Below, piece after piece: positions 1 to 8,855 of a stretch of 64,000 bases of DNA. The notes under the pieces are model-generated. The model searched no databases. It was given only the letters and a program-made list of their open reading frames with translations, and was not told where the DNA came from. This stretch comes from Bacillota bacterium (GTDB lineage Bacteria; Bacillota; Clostridia; Lachnospirales; Lachnospiraceae). Where the stretch lies: contig JAEZLZ010000126.1 of the NCBI GenBank assembly GCA_023415055.1, forward strand, positions 1 through 64,000, written 5' to 3'. How positions within the stretch are numbered: the first letter of the stretch is position 1; every line of letters starts with the position of its first letter. Both the position numbers and the translations under genes were made by a program.

Positions 1-2406
1 TCCCATCTGTCTGCAGGTAAAGATATATTCGGAAACCTTGCCCGGGTTATCAATCACTGATGTCATCAAGGCCGCCATGAATTCCACCGGATAATAGCAT
101 TTGAGATAAGCTGTTTCATAAGAAACAACGGCGTAGGCTGCAGCATGGGACTTATTAAAAGCATATTTGGCGAAGTCCATCATCTCGTCATAGATATGGT
201 TCGCAATCGCCTCCGGGATCCCGTTCTTGATACAGCCGGGTACACCTTCCTCTTCATTGCCATACACGAAGCTCTGGCGTTCCTTAATCATCACTGATTC
301 CTTCTTTTTGGACATGGCACGTCTAACCAGGTCACTTCGACCATAGCTGTAGCCAGCCAGATCTCGAACTATCTGCATAACCTGCTCCTGATATACGATA
401 CAGCCGTAGGTCGGAGAAAGGATCGGTTCCAGCTGTGGACATTCATAGGTAATGTGACCGGCTTCGTTCTTACCCTTCACATACTTTGGTATGAATTCCA
501 TCGGACCCGGTCGATATAGCGCAATACCGGCGATCACGTCTTCCAGATTTCTGGGCTTCAATTCCTTCATGAAGCTCTTCATACCGGCACTTTCCAGCTG
601 GAATACACCCTCCGTCTTGGCGGAGGAGATCAAGTCATAGACCTTTGGGTCATTATAGTCAATCTTCTTGATATCAAATCGATCGGATGCCGGACGCTTC
701 TTGTTGACAAGAGCCTCGGCATTCTGAATTACTGTCAGGGTACGCAGTCCTAAGAAGTCCATCTTAAGTAAACCCAGCTCCTCAAGGGTCGTCATCGTAA
801 ATTGTGTCGTGATCGAATCATCGGAGGAGCGGGACAAAGGAACATATTCATCCAGACTCTCCTTACCAATCACAACTCCCGCTGCATGCATGGAGGTATG
901 CCTCGGTAGCCCTTCCAATCGCTTGGACATATCGATCAGGTACTTTACTTCATCGTTTGTCTCGTATAGTGCGCTGAGATCTTTATTGGAAGCTAACGCC
1001 TTTTCAATGGTGATACCGATCTCCGTCGGAATCATCTTAGCAACGGTATCGACCTGAGCATAGGGAAGGTCCAAAGCACGACCGACATCACGGAGCACCG
1101 CTCTCGCAGCCATCGTACCAAAGGTAACGATCTGAACCACCTTATCCTTACCGTACTTTCTCGTTACATAATCAATTACCTCCTGCCTGCGTTCAAAGCA
1201 AAAGTCAATATCGATATCGGGCATAGTCAGACGTTCCGGATTCAAGAAACGCTCGAATAGTAAGCTATATTTGATGGGATCAATATCTGTAATATGAAGA
1301 GCATAGGAAACAATGGATCCGGCGGCACTTCCTCGTCCGGGTCCGACACTGATATTATTATCCCTGGCATATTTGATAAAATCCCAGGTAATCAGGAAAT
1401 AATCCACGAACCCCATGTTCTGGATCGTCATTAGTTCATACTTCAGTCTTTCCTGCAACTCCTCCGTCACCGGCTGATAACGCTCCTCTAAGCCTTCCCT
1501 GCAAAGCTTTGTCAGGTATTCAAAGGCAGTAAAGGGTGATGGTACCGGATATACCGGTAATTTATATTCACCGAAGGTAATTGTCACGTTGCAACGTTTT
1601 GCTATCTCGTGGGTATTTTCAAGAGCCTCTGCTGCATAGGGGAAAAGGGTAAGCATCTCTTCGGGCGACTTCAGATAATATTGCCCTCCCTCATAACGCA
1701 TGCGGTTCTCATCCGTAACCTTCTTCTGTGTCTGGATACAGAGCAGGATATCATGAGGTTTCGCATCCTCTGCAAAGGTATAATGAACATCATTTGTCGC
1801 AACCAGCTTAATCCCGGTCTCGGAGGACATTCGCAACAGTGCCTGGTTCACATTCTTCTGTTCCTGCAACCCGTGATCCTGCAACTCCAGAAAGAAGTTG
1901 TTCACTCCAAAGATTCCTTGAAGCCGCAGCGCGGCTATCTTGGCTTCCGCATAAAAACCCCTTCTTAAATTCGTGGCAACTTCACCACCGAGACAAGCAC
2001 TGAGTGCAATAATTCCTTCGTGATACTGCTCCAATATCTCATAGTCAATACGAGGTTTATAATAAAAACCGTCTATAAAACCTCTGGATACGATCTTCAT
2101 TAAATTCTGATAACCGGCATTATTCTCCGCCAGTAATACCAGGTGGTAATAGCGCTCCTCGGAAGCACCGACCTCGCGGTCAAGTCTTGAATTTGGAGCG
2201 ACATAAACCTCACAACCGATAATTGGCCGAATTCCTTCTGCCATACATGCTTTATAGAAATCAATTACGCCATACATAACACCGTGGTCGGTAATTGCGA
2301 TACTATCCATTCCCAGCTCCTTGGCACGATGCACCATCTCCTTAATCTTACCGGAGCCGTCAAGTAAGCTGTATTCTGTATGTAGATGCAAATGTGTAAA
2401 ATTCAT
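1..2406 (-). CDS. dnaE: DNA polymerase III subunit alpha, C-terminal part outside window
   Basis: This is the replicative DnaE-type polymerase. The 802 codons visible here are the N-terminal two thirds of a family usually near 1150 residues; the frame is still open at base 1. The PHP domain opens with HLHLHTEYSLLDG (residues 5-17). The polymerase palm motif PDIDIDF is at residues 396-402 and supplies the metal-binding Asp pair (D399, D401). A second conserved block, YRPGPMEFIPKYV, follows. The ATG start is set by AGGAGG eight bases upstream. The gene ahead of it (deacetylase-like) ends about 150 bases away with a hairpin between them, so dnaE may have its own promoter. Nothing looks broken. 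Confidence 0.97.
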   Translation of the reverse strand, partial: MNFTHLHLHTEYSLLDGSGKIKEMVHRAKELGMDSIAITDHGVMYGVIDFYKACMAEGIRPIIGCEVYVAPNSRLDREVGASEERYYHLVLLAENNAGYQNLMKIVSRGFIDGFYYKPRIDYEILEQYHEGIIALSACLGGEVATNLRRGFYAEAKIAALRLQGIFGVNNFFLELQDHGLQEQKNVNQALLRMSSETGIKLVATNDVHYTFAEDAKPHDILLCIQTQKKVTDENRMRYEGGQYYLKSPEEMLTLFPYAAEALENTHEIAKRCNVTITFGEYKLPVYPVPSPFTAFEYLTKLCREGLEERYQPVTEELQERLKYELMTIQNMGFVDYFLITWDFIKYARDNNISVGPGRGSAAGSIVSYALHITDIDPIKYSLLFERFLNPERLTMPDIDIDFCFERRQEVIDYVTRKYGKDKVVQIVTFGTMAARAVLRDVGRALDLPYAQVDTVAKMIPTEIGITIEKALASNKDLSALYETNDEVKYLIDMSKRLEGLPRHTSMHAAGVVIGKESLDEYVPLSRSSDDSITTQFTMTTLEELGLLKMDFLGLRTLTVIQNAEALVNKKRPASDRFDIKKIDYNDPKVYDLISSAKTEGVFQLESAGMKSFMKELKPRNLEDVIAGIALYRPGPMEFIPKYVKGKNEAGHITYECPQLEPILSPTYGCIVYQEQVMQIVRDLAGYSYGRSDLVRRAMSKKKESVMIKERQSFVYGNEEEGVPGCIKNGIPEAIANHIYDEMMDFAKYAFNKSHAAAYAVVSYETAYLKCYYPVEFMAALMTSVIDNPGKVSEYIFTCRQMG

Positions 2407-2475
2407 ATGCGACCTCCTTTCTTCTCTATGATATTCCACCCACGAAATCTTGTCAATCATGGGGATGACTGAAAT

Positions 2476-2494
2476 GTGCGCCTGTCAGGCGCAC
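2476..2494. repeat. Short perfect inverted repeat upstream of dnaE
   Basis: Arms GTGCGCCTG and CAGGCGCAC are separated by a single base, about 70 bases upstream of the dnaE start. It has no T-run on either side, so it is not a clear terminator. It could be an operator or part of a leader hairpin. Confidence 0.4.
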
Positions 2495-2507
2495 CGACAT
2501 AAAATGA

Positions 2508-2546
2508 GGGTGCTGACGTAAGTAACTACACTGCACGACAGCACCC
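2508..2546 (-). terminator. Possible terminator after the deacetylase-like gene
   Basis: Arms GGGTGCTG (2508-2515) and CAGCACCC (2539-2546) form an 8-bp stem that starts seven bases after the stop codon of the preceding minus-strand gene. The T-run after it on the minus strand is weak (TCATTTTATG). Confidence 0.5.
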
Positions 2547-2553
2547 ATATCAT

Positions 2554-4026
2554 CTACCAATTACGCTTAGGACGATCCGGATCCAGTATATCCTTGGGAT
2601 CAAAGAGATCCTTCAGTCGTTCCGGAAATTGCAGCATCGCCTGTCCGTCAATCGGACGTCTTGTCATTCTCACATAGTCATCCTTAATATGCATCCAAGG
2701 CTTACTATAAACGCCGAGGAAGACATTGAAACCGCTTTCCTTCAGAAAGTGAAATTTATCACTGGAATAGTGCCCTAAGGTAGTCTCAAAGTCTACTCCA
2801 TAAGGAAATACCAAAACATCACTTCCGCCGATCAAAGGCGCAACCTCCTTAAGCCATCGGTTTGTATCTCTTTTTAAAAATGCAAGATCAATCTCCTTCA
2901 AATTCTTGTGCCCCCAACCATGGGAAGCAAACTCCCAGCCGTCCGCCTTTAATGCCTGAACCACTTCTTTTACCTGCTTCACATCCTGATCATAGGTCGG
3001 AGACTTTGGATCATTTGTGCGATAACCAAGAATTCCTTCATAGCCGGTCAGTGCTAATAGCCCCTTGGCACCCCGATAAGAAAAGTCCGGGTGCTCTCTG
3101 ACAAAGTCATCCAGAACCGGTACTACATCAAACGCTCCGGTGACTGTTGTGCCATCCTCCTCTATCATCTCACAGGTAGGCACCCCATTGCCGTCCAGAA
3201 CAATCCTGGAGGCAAAGCCATCCTGGTCCATATATTCATAATAGGCTACATCATCCACAGATATTACAAAGGGTTTCTTGCCTTCTCTAAGATAAATGTC
3301 ACCCTCCTCATACTTTGTCGATCCGTCGTCAGTGGTAACCTTTTTGGTTAGGTCTGATATATTAACAAGAACATATCCATCGTCATACATCTTCTGAATA
3401 ATCTTCTTAAATTCCGATACGGTCGCCATATACATGTTATAGCCTCTGGAATCTCCATCTCCGTCAAAGGCCTTGGAATTATCCGCAACCAAGGAATGGA
3501 AGAAGATATGATTGATCTTTGTGACGGAATCGTAGGAGCCACCAAGCTGTATCAGTGATGATTTTTCCCCCTCCAGTCGGGTAATGGCATCACCCAGCTC
3601 GGGATATCTCTGATAGTCTCCATCACTGCTCTGATAACTCTTCAACAGCTCTATCGCCCCGTCATAATTATAACCGAGTGCCAATCGGTCTGCCTGTGTA
3701 ATCAGGCCTTTTCGATCCTCGAGTTCTTTTTGAAGTCTCTCTTGTTCGATTAGTGCCGCCTGCTCCTCCGGTGTCATCTCTTCCTCACCTGAAGCATCCT
3801 TATCCCCTGGATCGTCCTTGTCATCTTCATCTTTTGAGGCGTCCTTAACCCCCAAAGAGGAAGGACCATCACCGTTCTTTGTTCCGGGTTCTGTATCCGC
3901 CTTCATGTTAAGATAAAGGCGGTAGGATCCAAGTAAAGCCAAGATCACAACCGCCTCCAGTATAATAATCCGGATTAATCTGGCGGGCTTTCTATTTTTA
4001 TGTTTTTCATCAATCTGTCTAGACAT
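2554..4026 (-). CDS. Membrane-anchored polysaccharide deacetylase-like (CE4/NodB fold) protein
   Basis: The protein has 490 residues from the chosen ATG, which is preceded by AAAGGAAAAGAGG; an upstream in-frame ATG at 4113 would add 29 residues but lacks a ribosome site. One membrane helix lies at about residues 16-37 and leaves the rest outside the cell. An acidic Asp/Glu/Lys linker (about 63-84) and a coiled-coil-like stretch (about 85-107) follow. The catalytic-like region has VISVDDV (254-260), in the place of the usual TFDDG motif, and SHGWGHKN near 368-375, which matches the HxxxH metal site of NodB-type deacetylases. I infer that it deacetylates a cell-wall or surface polysaccharide. 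The substrate cannot be read from the sequence, and the altered first motif leaves activity uncertain. Confidence 0.8.
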   Translation of the reverse strand: MSRQIDEKHKNRKPARLIRIIILEAVVILALLGSYRLYLNMKADTEPGTKNGDGPSSLGVKDASKDEDDKDDPGDKDASGEEEMTPEEQAALIEQERLQKELEDRKGLITQADRLALGYNYDGAIELLKSYQSSDGDYQRYPELGDAITRLEGEKSSLIQLGGSYDSVTKINHIFFHSLVADNSKAFDGDGDSRGYNMYMATVSEFKKIIQKMYDDGYVLVNISDLTKKVTTDDGSTKYEEGDIYLREGKKPFVISVDDVAYYEYMDQDGFASRIVLDGNGVPTCEMIEEDGTTVTGAFDVVPVLDDFVREHPDFSYRGAKGLLALTGYEGILGYRTNDPKSPTYDQDVKQVKEVVQALKADGWEFASHGWGHKNLKEIDLAFLKRDTNRWLKEVAPLIGGSDVLVFPYGVDFETTLGHYSSDKFHFLKESGFNVFLGVYSKPWMHIKDDYVRMTRRPIDGQAMLQFPERLKDLFDPKDILDPDRPKRNW

Positions 4027-4502
4027 CTCAACCTCTTTTCCTTTGATGGGAATCCCTCTAAAACAATTAATTAGAATACACTTTATCAAAAAGTATAACA
4101 CAACATTTCCCATAATTCCTTACAATTATATTAATTTAAATGGAAATCGTGTTAATTTATCTTAATAACTTTGTAAATTGTAAAACGAATTTGTAATATC
4201 TCGGAAAAAGTAGATTTAACATTTGTAAGCTGAAATTTTGTAAAGTGTTTTTGCTTAATTAATGAAACCTGTATTGTGTCATGAATAGTATCGTGCCATC
4301 TTTTTAATCCATTATTCATATTCGTCCTTTATTCATATTATTGCCTTAAATACATATTTTAACATATCCCTAAATTACTTTTTGATTCGCGCAAAAAAGA
4401 CACAGAAGCTTCTGTGTCCTTTTAATTATATAATTATATTCATGACAATAGAAAGTTCGTGAAGCGTGCTTTCTATCGTTTATAGAATTACATGAGTTAT
4501 TG
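4027..4502. other. AT-rich intergenic region with a TTGTAA cluster and hairpins
   Basis: This gap between the deacetylase-like gene and crh holds no convincing gene. Five copies of TTGTAA (starting at 4171, 4178, 4191, 4223 and 4238) lie upstream of the deacetylase-like gene. A TATACT box (within 4087-4100) is a possible -10 element without a clear -35. The crh terminator (4393-4418) and an extra hairpin with arms ATAGAAAG and CTTTCTAT (4448-4476) follow the crh stop codon. Confidence 0.6.
4393..4418 (-). terminator. Terminator of the murB-rapZ-whiA-crh operon
   Basis: A perfect 20-base palindrome, GACACAGAAGCTTCTGTGTC (4399-4418), is followed on the minus strand by six T residues. It lies about 85 bases after the crh stop codon, after a first hairpin at 4448-4476 that has no T-run. 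Confidence 0.85.
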
Positions 4503-4757
4503 TTATTTACTGCTTAAGTATTTTTCAATATTCTCAATTGCTGCTTTCTCGTCCGGACCGTCTGCAGTAACCGTAACCGACTCACCGGCTGAAATACCCA
4601 TGCTCATCATACCCATTATACTCTTCGCATTCACGCGCTTGTCTTCACTAGCAACATAAATACTACATTCGTACTGGCTCGCAACCTGAACAAGCAATGC
4701 AACTGGTCTGGCTTCTAAGCCGGTAGGGATGTTAATTACAATTTCCTTAGTTATCAT
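4503..4757 (-). CDS. crh: Crh-like HPr paralogue (no active-site His15)
   Basis: This 84-residue protein has the HPr fold signature, but the phosphocarrier site reads GLEARPV: Glu15 stands where PTS HPr has His15. The regulatory site is kept (KSIMG, Ser46). That is the logic of Bacillus Crh, which has Gln15 and is phosphorylated only on Ser by HPr kinase. It cannot carry phosphate for the PTS by the normal route. Neighbours support the call: it follows rapZ and whiA as crh does in Bacillus, and hprK lies 4 kb away. Its ATG overlaps the whiA end by 11 bases and has GGAGG ten bases upstream. The likely role is carbon catabolite regulation through CcpA or metabolic enzymes; this part is inferred. 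Confidence 0.88.
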   Translation of the reverse strand: MITKEIVINIPTGLEARPVALLVQVASQYECSIYVASEDKRVNAKSIMGMMSMGISAGESVTVTADGPDEKAAIENIEKYLSSK

Positions 4758-5748
4758 GACTATTTTCCTCCTTATGCTCTCGCAATTGATCTGCTATCAT
4801 ACTTAGCTTTCGCAATCTATGGTTTACTCCGGATTTGCCGATTGGCGGTAAAAGCATTGCTCCAAGTTCCTTAAGAGACGCTTCCGGATAATCGGTCCGC
4901 AATCTCGCAATGTCCTCCAATCCATCCGCAAGATCCCCCAATCCAACGGTATCGCGGATATACAGGATATCTTCCATCTGCTTGGATGCAGCAGTCACCG
5001 TCTTATTGATGTTCGCTGCTTCACAATTAACCTGCCGATTAATGGAATTGCGCATTTCCTTCAGTATTCTTACATTCTCCAAATTCATTAAGGCAATATG
5101 TGCCTCCATGACATTCAGAAGATCAACGATTTGAGAGCCTTCCTTAATATATACTACGTAATTCTTCTTACGCATTACTATTTTTGCATCAATAGAAAAG
5201 GTCTGTATCATATCCCTTAACTGCTCTGCCTTCTCAAGACTTGAGAGCACGATCTCCAGATGATAGGCTTTTTTCGGATCGCTCATAGAACCTGAGGATA
5301 AAAAGGCACCTCGAATAAAAGCTCTTTTACAACAGGCATTCTGTGTAATTAACTGACTTGCTAAGCCGAGTCGTTCACTATGAATTGCTGCTGTATCGCC
5401 AACGTCAGATGAATAAAAATCTTCATCAGGAAGTAGCTTCGTAGCCTGGAGTATCCTTATAACTTCTTGAGAATCGCGTATAATCAGAATATAGATACTA
5501 CTTTTATTCAAGCTAGAACTAGTTTTTACTGAAATATCACTATTTATATTAAATGTTTTTCGGATTAATGTAAAGTACTTTCTTGCGACAACCAAATTTT
5601 CTGTCTGCAATTTTAAGTATATTCTTTCCCCCGAATGGATCAAATGCCCTTCATAGGATAAAATAGCCGATAATTCAGCCAGCCTGCAATGCCTTGCACT
5701 GCTTAGCTGTAAGGAAAGCTCTTCCTTCACATCACTTGAAAATGACAT
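4747..5748 (-). CDS. whiA: WhiA family DNA-binding protein
   Basis: The 333-residue length and position match WhiA (YvcL), a sporulation and cell-division regulator with an N-terminal LAGLIDADG-like domain and a C-terminal helix-turn-helix. The C-terminal half shows the conserved block NCEAANINKTVTAASKQ followed by LPPIGKSGVNHRLRKL, the recognition-helix region. The start has GGGAGG upstream. It lies 16 bases after rapZ and overlaps crh by 11 bases, so the three are co-transcribed and crh is probably translationally coupled. Confidence 0.95.
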   Translation of the reverse strand: MSFSSDVKEELSLQLSSARHCRLAELSAILSYEGHLIHSGERIYLKLQTENLVVARKYFTLIRKTFNINSDISVKTSSSLNKSSIYILIIRDSQEVIRILQATKLLPDEDFYSSDVGDTAAIHSERLGLASQLITQNACCKRAFIRGAFLSSGSMSDPKKAYHLEIVLSSLEKAEQLRDMIQTFSIDAKIVMRKKNYVVYIKEGSQIVDLLNVMEAHIALMNLENVRILKEMRNSINRQVNCEAANINKTVTAASKQMEDILYIRDTVGLGDLADGLEDIARLRTDYPEASLKELGAMLLPPIGKSGVNHRLRKLSMIADQLREHKEENSHDN

Positions 5749-5764
5749 ATGAACCTCCCACTAT

Positions 5765-6619
5765 TTAAGCATCACGGTCAATGTCCCTATGCTCGATTTT
5801 TAAACCATATTCTGTCTTTTTCAGTCGTTCTCCAAGCTCATTGACCAAGGTCACGGAACGATGCTTGCCGCCGGTACAACCGATGCTGACCACCAGCTGG
5901 TTCTTACCTTCTTCAATATAATGAGGAATTAAGAATAATAACATGTCCTCTAATTTATCTAAAAACTGCCCGGCCATCTCCGATCCCATAACGTAGCTTC
6001 TTACCTCCTCTTCGTTTCCGGTCTTCTCTTTCAGCTCCGGAACATAGAAGGGGTTTGGTAAAAATCTTACGTCGAATACCAGATCGGAATCTACCGGGAT
6101 TCCATATTTGAAACCAAAGGATAGAATAGTAACGAAGAAATTGCTAAACTTCTGATCCTCTTGATAGATCTTGTTGATCTGTGCTTTCAGATCCCTGGTT
6201 AATAGGTGGCTGGTATCAATAATTACATCCGCTCTTTTGCGTAAAAAAGCCAACCTCTCCTGCTCCAGTTCGATTCCCTTTTCCACCCGGTCAAGTCCGG
6301 ATAGCGGATGACTTCGCCTTGTCTCCTTATAGCGTTTTACCAAAACCTCCGGAGTGCAGTCTAAGAATAAAATCTCATAGTTTAGATCCGAGCGCTTCAA
6401 ATCACTCAGAACCGAATCAAGCTCCTTCAAAGCCTGTCCGCTGCGAATATCCAGTCCCAATGCTACTCGGTTCTGGTTTCCCTGCGTGATGAGACGGGCA
6501 AATTTCTTCACTAATGGAATAGGAAGATTATCCACGCAAAAATATCCGATATCCTCTAACATTTTTAATGCCGAGCTTTTACCTGCTCCCGACATTCCGG
6601 TTACTATTACAAATCTCAT
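5765..6619 (-). CDS. rapZ: RapZ/YvcJ family nucleotide-binding protein
   Basis: The 284-residue protein starts with a P-loop, GMSGAGKSS (residues 8-16), and ends with the family hallmark IGCTGGKHRSV near residue 247. In enteric bacteria RapZ is an RNase adaptor that controls glmS. In Firmicutes (YvcJ) it binds and hydrolyses nucleotides and affects competence; its exact job is unclear. It lies between murB and whiA in an operon with short gaps. In Bacillus yvcK (glmR) sits between rapZ and whiA; here that gene is absent from the cluster. Confidence 0.95.
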   Translation of the reverse strand: MRFVIVTGMSGAGKSSALKMLEDIGYFCVDNLPIPLVKKFARLITQGNQNRVALGLDIRSGQALKELDSVLSDLKRSDLNYEILFLDCTPEVLVKRYKETRRSHPLSGLDRVEKGIELEQERLAFLRKRADVIIDTSHLLTRDLKAQINKIYQEDQKFSNFFVTILSFGFKYGIPVDSDLVFDVRFLPNPFYVPELKEKTGNEEEVRSYVMGSEMAGQFLDKLEDMLLFLIPHYIEEGKNQLVVSIGCTGGKHRSVTLVNELGERLKKTEYGLKIEHRDIDRDA

Positions 6620-6661
6620 ATGCCTATCTCCTGACGTTTGTTAAGGACAGGAAGACACAGA

Positions 6662-7591
6662 TTAAAGCTTCAGGGCTTCGCCCAGAAACTTTACCTCCGG
6701 CTCCAACCTCACTCCGAATTTCTCATCTACGATTCGAACGACATCACGAATCACAGCAAGAAAATCTTCTGCTGTTGCATTGTCCTTATTAATAATAAAA
6801 CCACAGTGCTTCTCGGATACGGCAGCTCCACCCACCTGATAGCCTCGGAGTCCTGCATCATTAATGAGCTTTCCTGCGAAATATCCTGCCGGTCTTTTGA
6901 AGGTACTTCCAGCACTGAATTTATCCAGAGGCTGCTTTTCTCTCCTTTGAGCATTCAAATCATTCATCTTCTGCCTGATAAGAAGTTCCTCACCCTTCGC
7001 CAGACGAATATCTGCTTCTAGAAGAATGTATTTTTTCTTCTGCAGAATACTGGTTCGATAACCCAGCTCCAGGTCCTCTAAGGATAACTCCTTACAATTG
7101 CCATCTTCATCCATAACCTTCGCACGGATCAGGCACTGCTTCATCTCACCGTCATAAGCTCCTGCATTCATCGTAACCGCACCGCCAAGAGTGCCGGGAA
7201 TTCCCGAAGCGAATTCAAAGCCAGTCAAGCTATGCTCCGCCGCTACATTGGCGAGCCTGGAAAGTAGAATGCCTGCCTGCGCCGTAATAATATCATCGTT
7301 TACCCAAACCTTGGAGAATTCATCACCTAATTGAAGAATCACGCCCCGGTAGCCAAGGTCAGAAACCAATAAGTTACTGCCGTTTCCCATAATATAATAG
7401 GGCATTTTTTCACTTTTACACAGGTACACAACCGCCTTTACCTCATCTGCATCCGTCGGAGTGATATAATAATCCGCTTTCCCCCCGATGTGCAGAGAGG
7501 TATGATATTCCATCGGTTCGTCGAAACGGATATGCTCCTTGGGTGCTGCCAGGATTAACTTACGATAAAATAAATCCTCCAATGAATCCAC
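6662..7591 (-). CDS. murB: UDP-N-acetylenolpyruvoylglucosamine reductase
   Basis: MurB makes UDP-N-acetylmuramate with NADPH and FAD in peptidoglycan precursor synthesis. The 309-residue protein shows the FAD-binding motifs MGNGSNLLV (68-76) and GIPGTLGGAVTMNAG (130-144), the catalytic Ser229 in SAGSTFKRP, and a C-terminal LEPEVKFLG carrying the catalytic Glu. The start is GTG at 7591; a TTG at 7582 has a better ribosome site (AGGTGG five bases upstream) and may be the true start. It is the first gene of the rapZ-whiA-crh operon. Confidence 0.95.
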   Translation of the reverse strand: MDSLEDLFYRKLILAAPKEHIRFDEPMEYHTSLHIGGKADYYITPTDADEVKAVVYLCKSEKMPYYIMGNGSNLLVSDLGYRGVILQLGDEFSKVWVNDDIITAQAGILLSRLANVAAEHSLTGFEFASGIPGTLGGAVTMNAGAYDGEMKQCLIRAKVMDEDGNCKELSLEDLELGYRTSILQKKKYILLEADIRLAKGEELLIRQKMNDLNAQRREKQPLDKFSAGSTFKRPAGYFAGKLINDAGLRGYQVGGAAVSEKHCGFIINKDNATAEDFLAVIRDVVRIVDEKFGVRLEPEVKFLGEALKL

Positions 7592-7687
7592 CTACTTTAT
7601 TCCTTCTATTTATTAGTTTATGCCATAGTTCAGCTCTTATGCTTATTCCAAAAGCCCAATTTCCGCGATCATTGAAAGCCATTGACG

Positions 7688-7740
7688 ACCGCAAGAACTG
7701 TGAGCAAGCATAGTGTTGCGAGCTTCACAGTTCTTGCGGT
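7688..7740. repeat. Long hairpin between the ROK kinase and murB
   Basis: Perfect 16-bp arms, ACCGCAAGAACTGTGA (7688-7703) and TCACAGTTCTTGCGGT (7725-7740), flank a 21-base loop that can pair further (GCAA with TTGC). It starts 19 bases after the ROK kinase stop codon on the minus strand. There is no T-run, so it is either a transcript-stabilising 3' hairpin or a mobile palindromic element rather than a standard terminator. Confidence 0.7.
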
Positions 7741-7759
7741 GGAAATTGGAATTTTTTAT

Positions 7760-8698
7760 TTACGCTATGATGAGCTTTGCTGCACCATAGATACCGGCAT
7801 CATTGCCAAGTGTCGCAAGCTTAAATTCCTTATCCTTCAAGGAATCGATGACATATTTATTATAATGCTTCTTCACTGTCTCGGTGATAATCTCGCCTGC
7901 CTTAGATACACCGCCGCCGATAACAAAGGCTTCGGGATCTACGACCTGAGCAACATGTGCCATAGCAAGTCCGAGATAATAGCAGGCCTTGTCTACAACA
8001 GCAAGTGCCAGCTTATCTCCTGCTTTAGCATGATCAAACACCATCTTAGCACTGATTTCTTCCTTACCGCGTAAAGTAGAAGGCTCCTCAGATGCAGCCA
8101 GAGATTGTTTTGCTAATCGAACGATACCGGTAGCAGATGCGTACTGTTCAAGACAGCCCTGCTTCTTACAACCACAGCTATCCGTCTCTTCTTCATTTAC
8201 CAGGATATGACCGATCTCTCCGGCTGCACCATTACTACCGGATAAGATATGTCCGTTCAGAATGATACCGCCGCCGACACCTGTACCAAGAGTAGCAAGT
8301 ACAAGGCTCTTGTAGCCTTTACCGCCGCCCATCCAGTATTCACCCATAGCAGCAACATTTGCATCGTTACCTGCCTTAACCTTCAGACCAGTCATCTCGG
8401 ACATTTCCTTCTCAATATTAAAATTAGCCAGACCTAAGTTTGCTAACATCAGTACCTGACCGTCATCGGTTACCGGTCCTGGTATACCAACACCGACACC
8501 GATAACACTTTCCTTCGGAAGCTTCAACTCTTCAATTTTATTCTTAATGAAATTTGCAACATCTCTTAAGATATCCTTACCGTCCTCTGTTCTCTGAGTT
8601 GAGAAATCCCATTTATTTAGAAGCTTTCCCTCCCTATTAAATAAGCCTGCTTTTACTGCAGTACCTCCGATATCAATTCCAAAACATACTTGTTCCAT
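7760..8698 (-). CDS. ROK family sugar kinase, probable glucokinase
   Basis: The 312-residue protein has the ATP-binding motif GIDIGGTAVKAG (7-18), catalytic Asp in AGNDANVAA (D112), the ROK signature around LGTGVGGGIILNGHILSG, EIGH (161-164) and the zinc-binding CGCKKQGCLE (175-184). It would phosphorylate glucose or a related hexose in the cytosol. ROK kinases vary in substrate, so glucokinase is the likely but not certain function. It has its own sigma-A promoter and stands alone between two hairpins. Confidence 0.9.
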   Translation of the reverse strand: MEQVCFGIDIGGTAVKAGLFNREGKLLNKWDFSTQRTEDGKDILRDVANFIKNKIEELKLPKESVIGVGVGIPGPVTDDGQVLMLANLGLANFNIEKEMSEMTGLKVKAGNDANVAAMGEYWMGGGKGYKSLVLATLGTGVGGGIILNGHILSGSNGAAGEIGHILVNEEETDSCGCKKQGCLEQYASATGIVRLAKQSLAASEEPSTLRGKEEISAKMVFDHAKAGDKLALAVVDKACYYLGLAMAHVAQVVDPEAFVIGGGVSKAGEIITETVKKHYNKYVIDSLKDKEFKLATLGNDAGIYGAAKLIIA

Positions 8699-8783
8699 AG
8701 CATTATCTACCTTTCTTCCCTTTTATATTTATACTTATTACATATCAGATTTTCGGCCTACTCATTGAGTCTGACCATAGCAA

Positions 8784-8812
8784 AGTATAACAAATACTTC
8801 TATCAAAAGCAA
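8784..8812 (-). promoter_or_regulatory. Sigma-A promoter of the ROK kinase gene
   Basis: On the minus strand TTGCTT (8807-8812) and TATACT (8784-8789) are separated by exactly 17 bases. The start codon lies about 80 bases downstream. Confidence 0.75.
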
Positions 8813-8855
8813 AATCGAAAGTGTGAATGATGCAGCTATGAAATCCCACTCTCTT

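Noticed and set aside
4503..4757. Phosphocarrier HPr of the PTS
   Set aside because: The active-site residue 15 is Glu, not His, so it cannot be a working PTS phosphocarrier.
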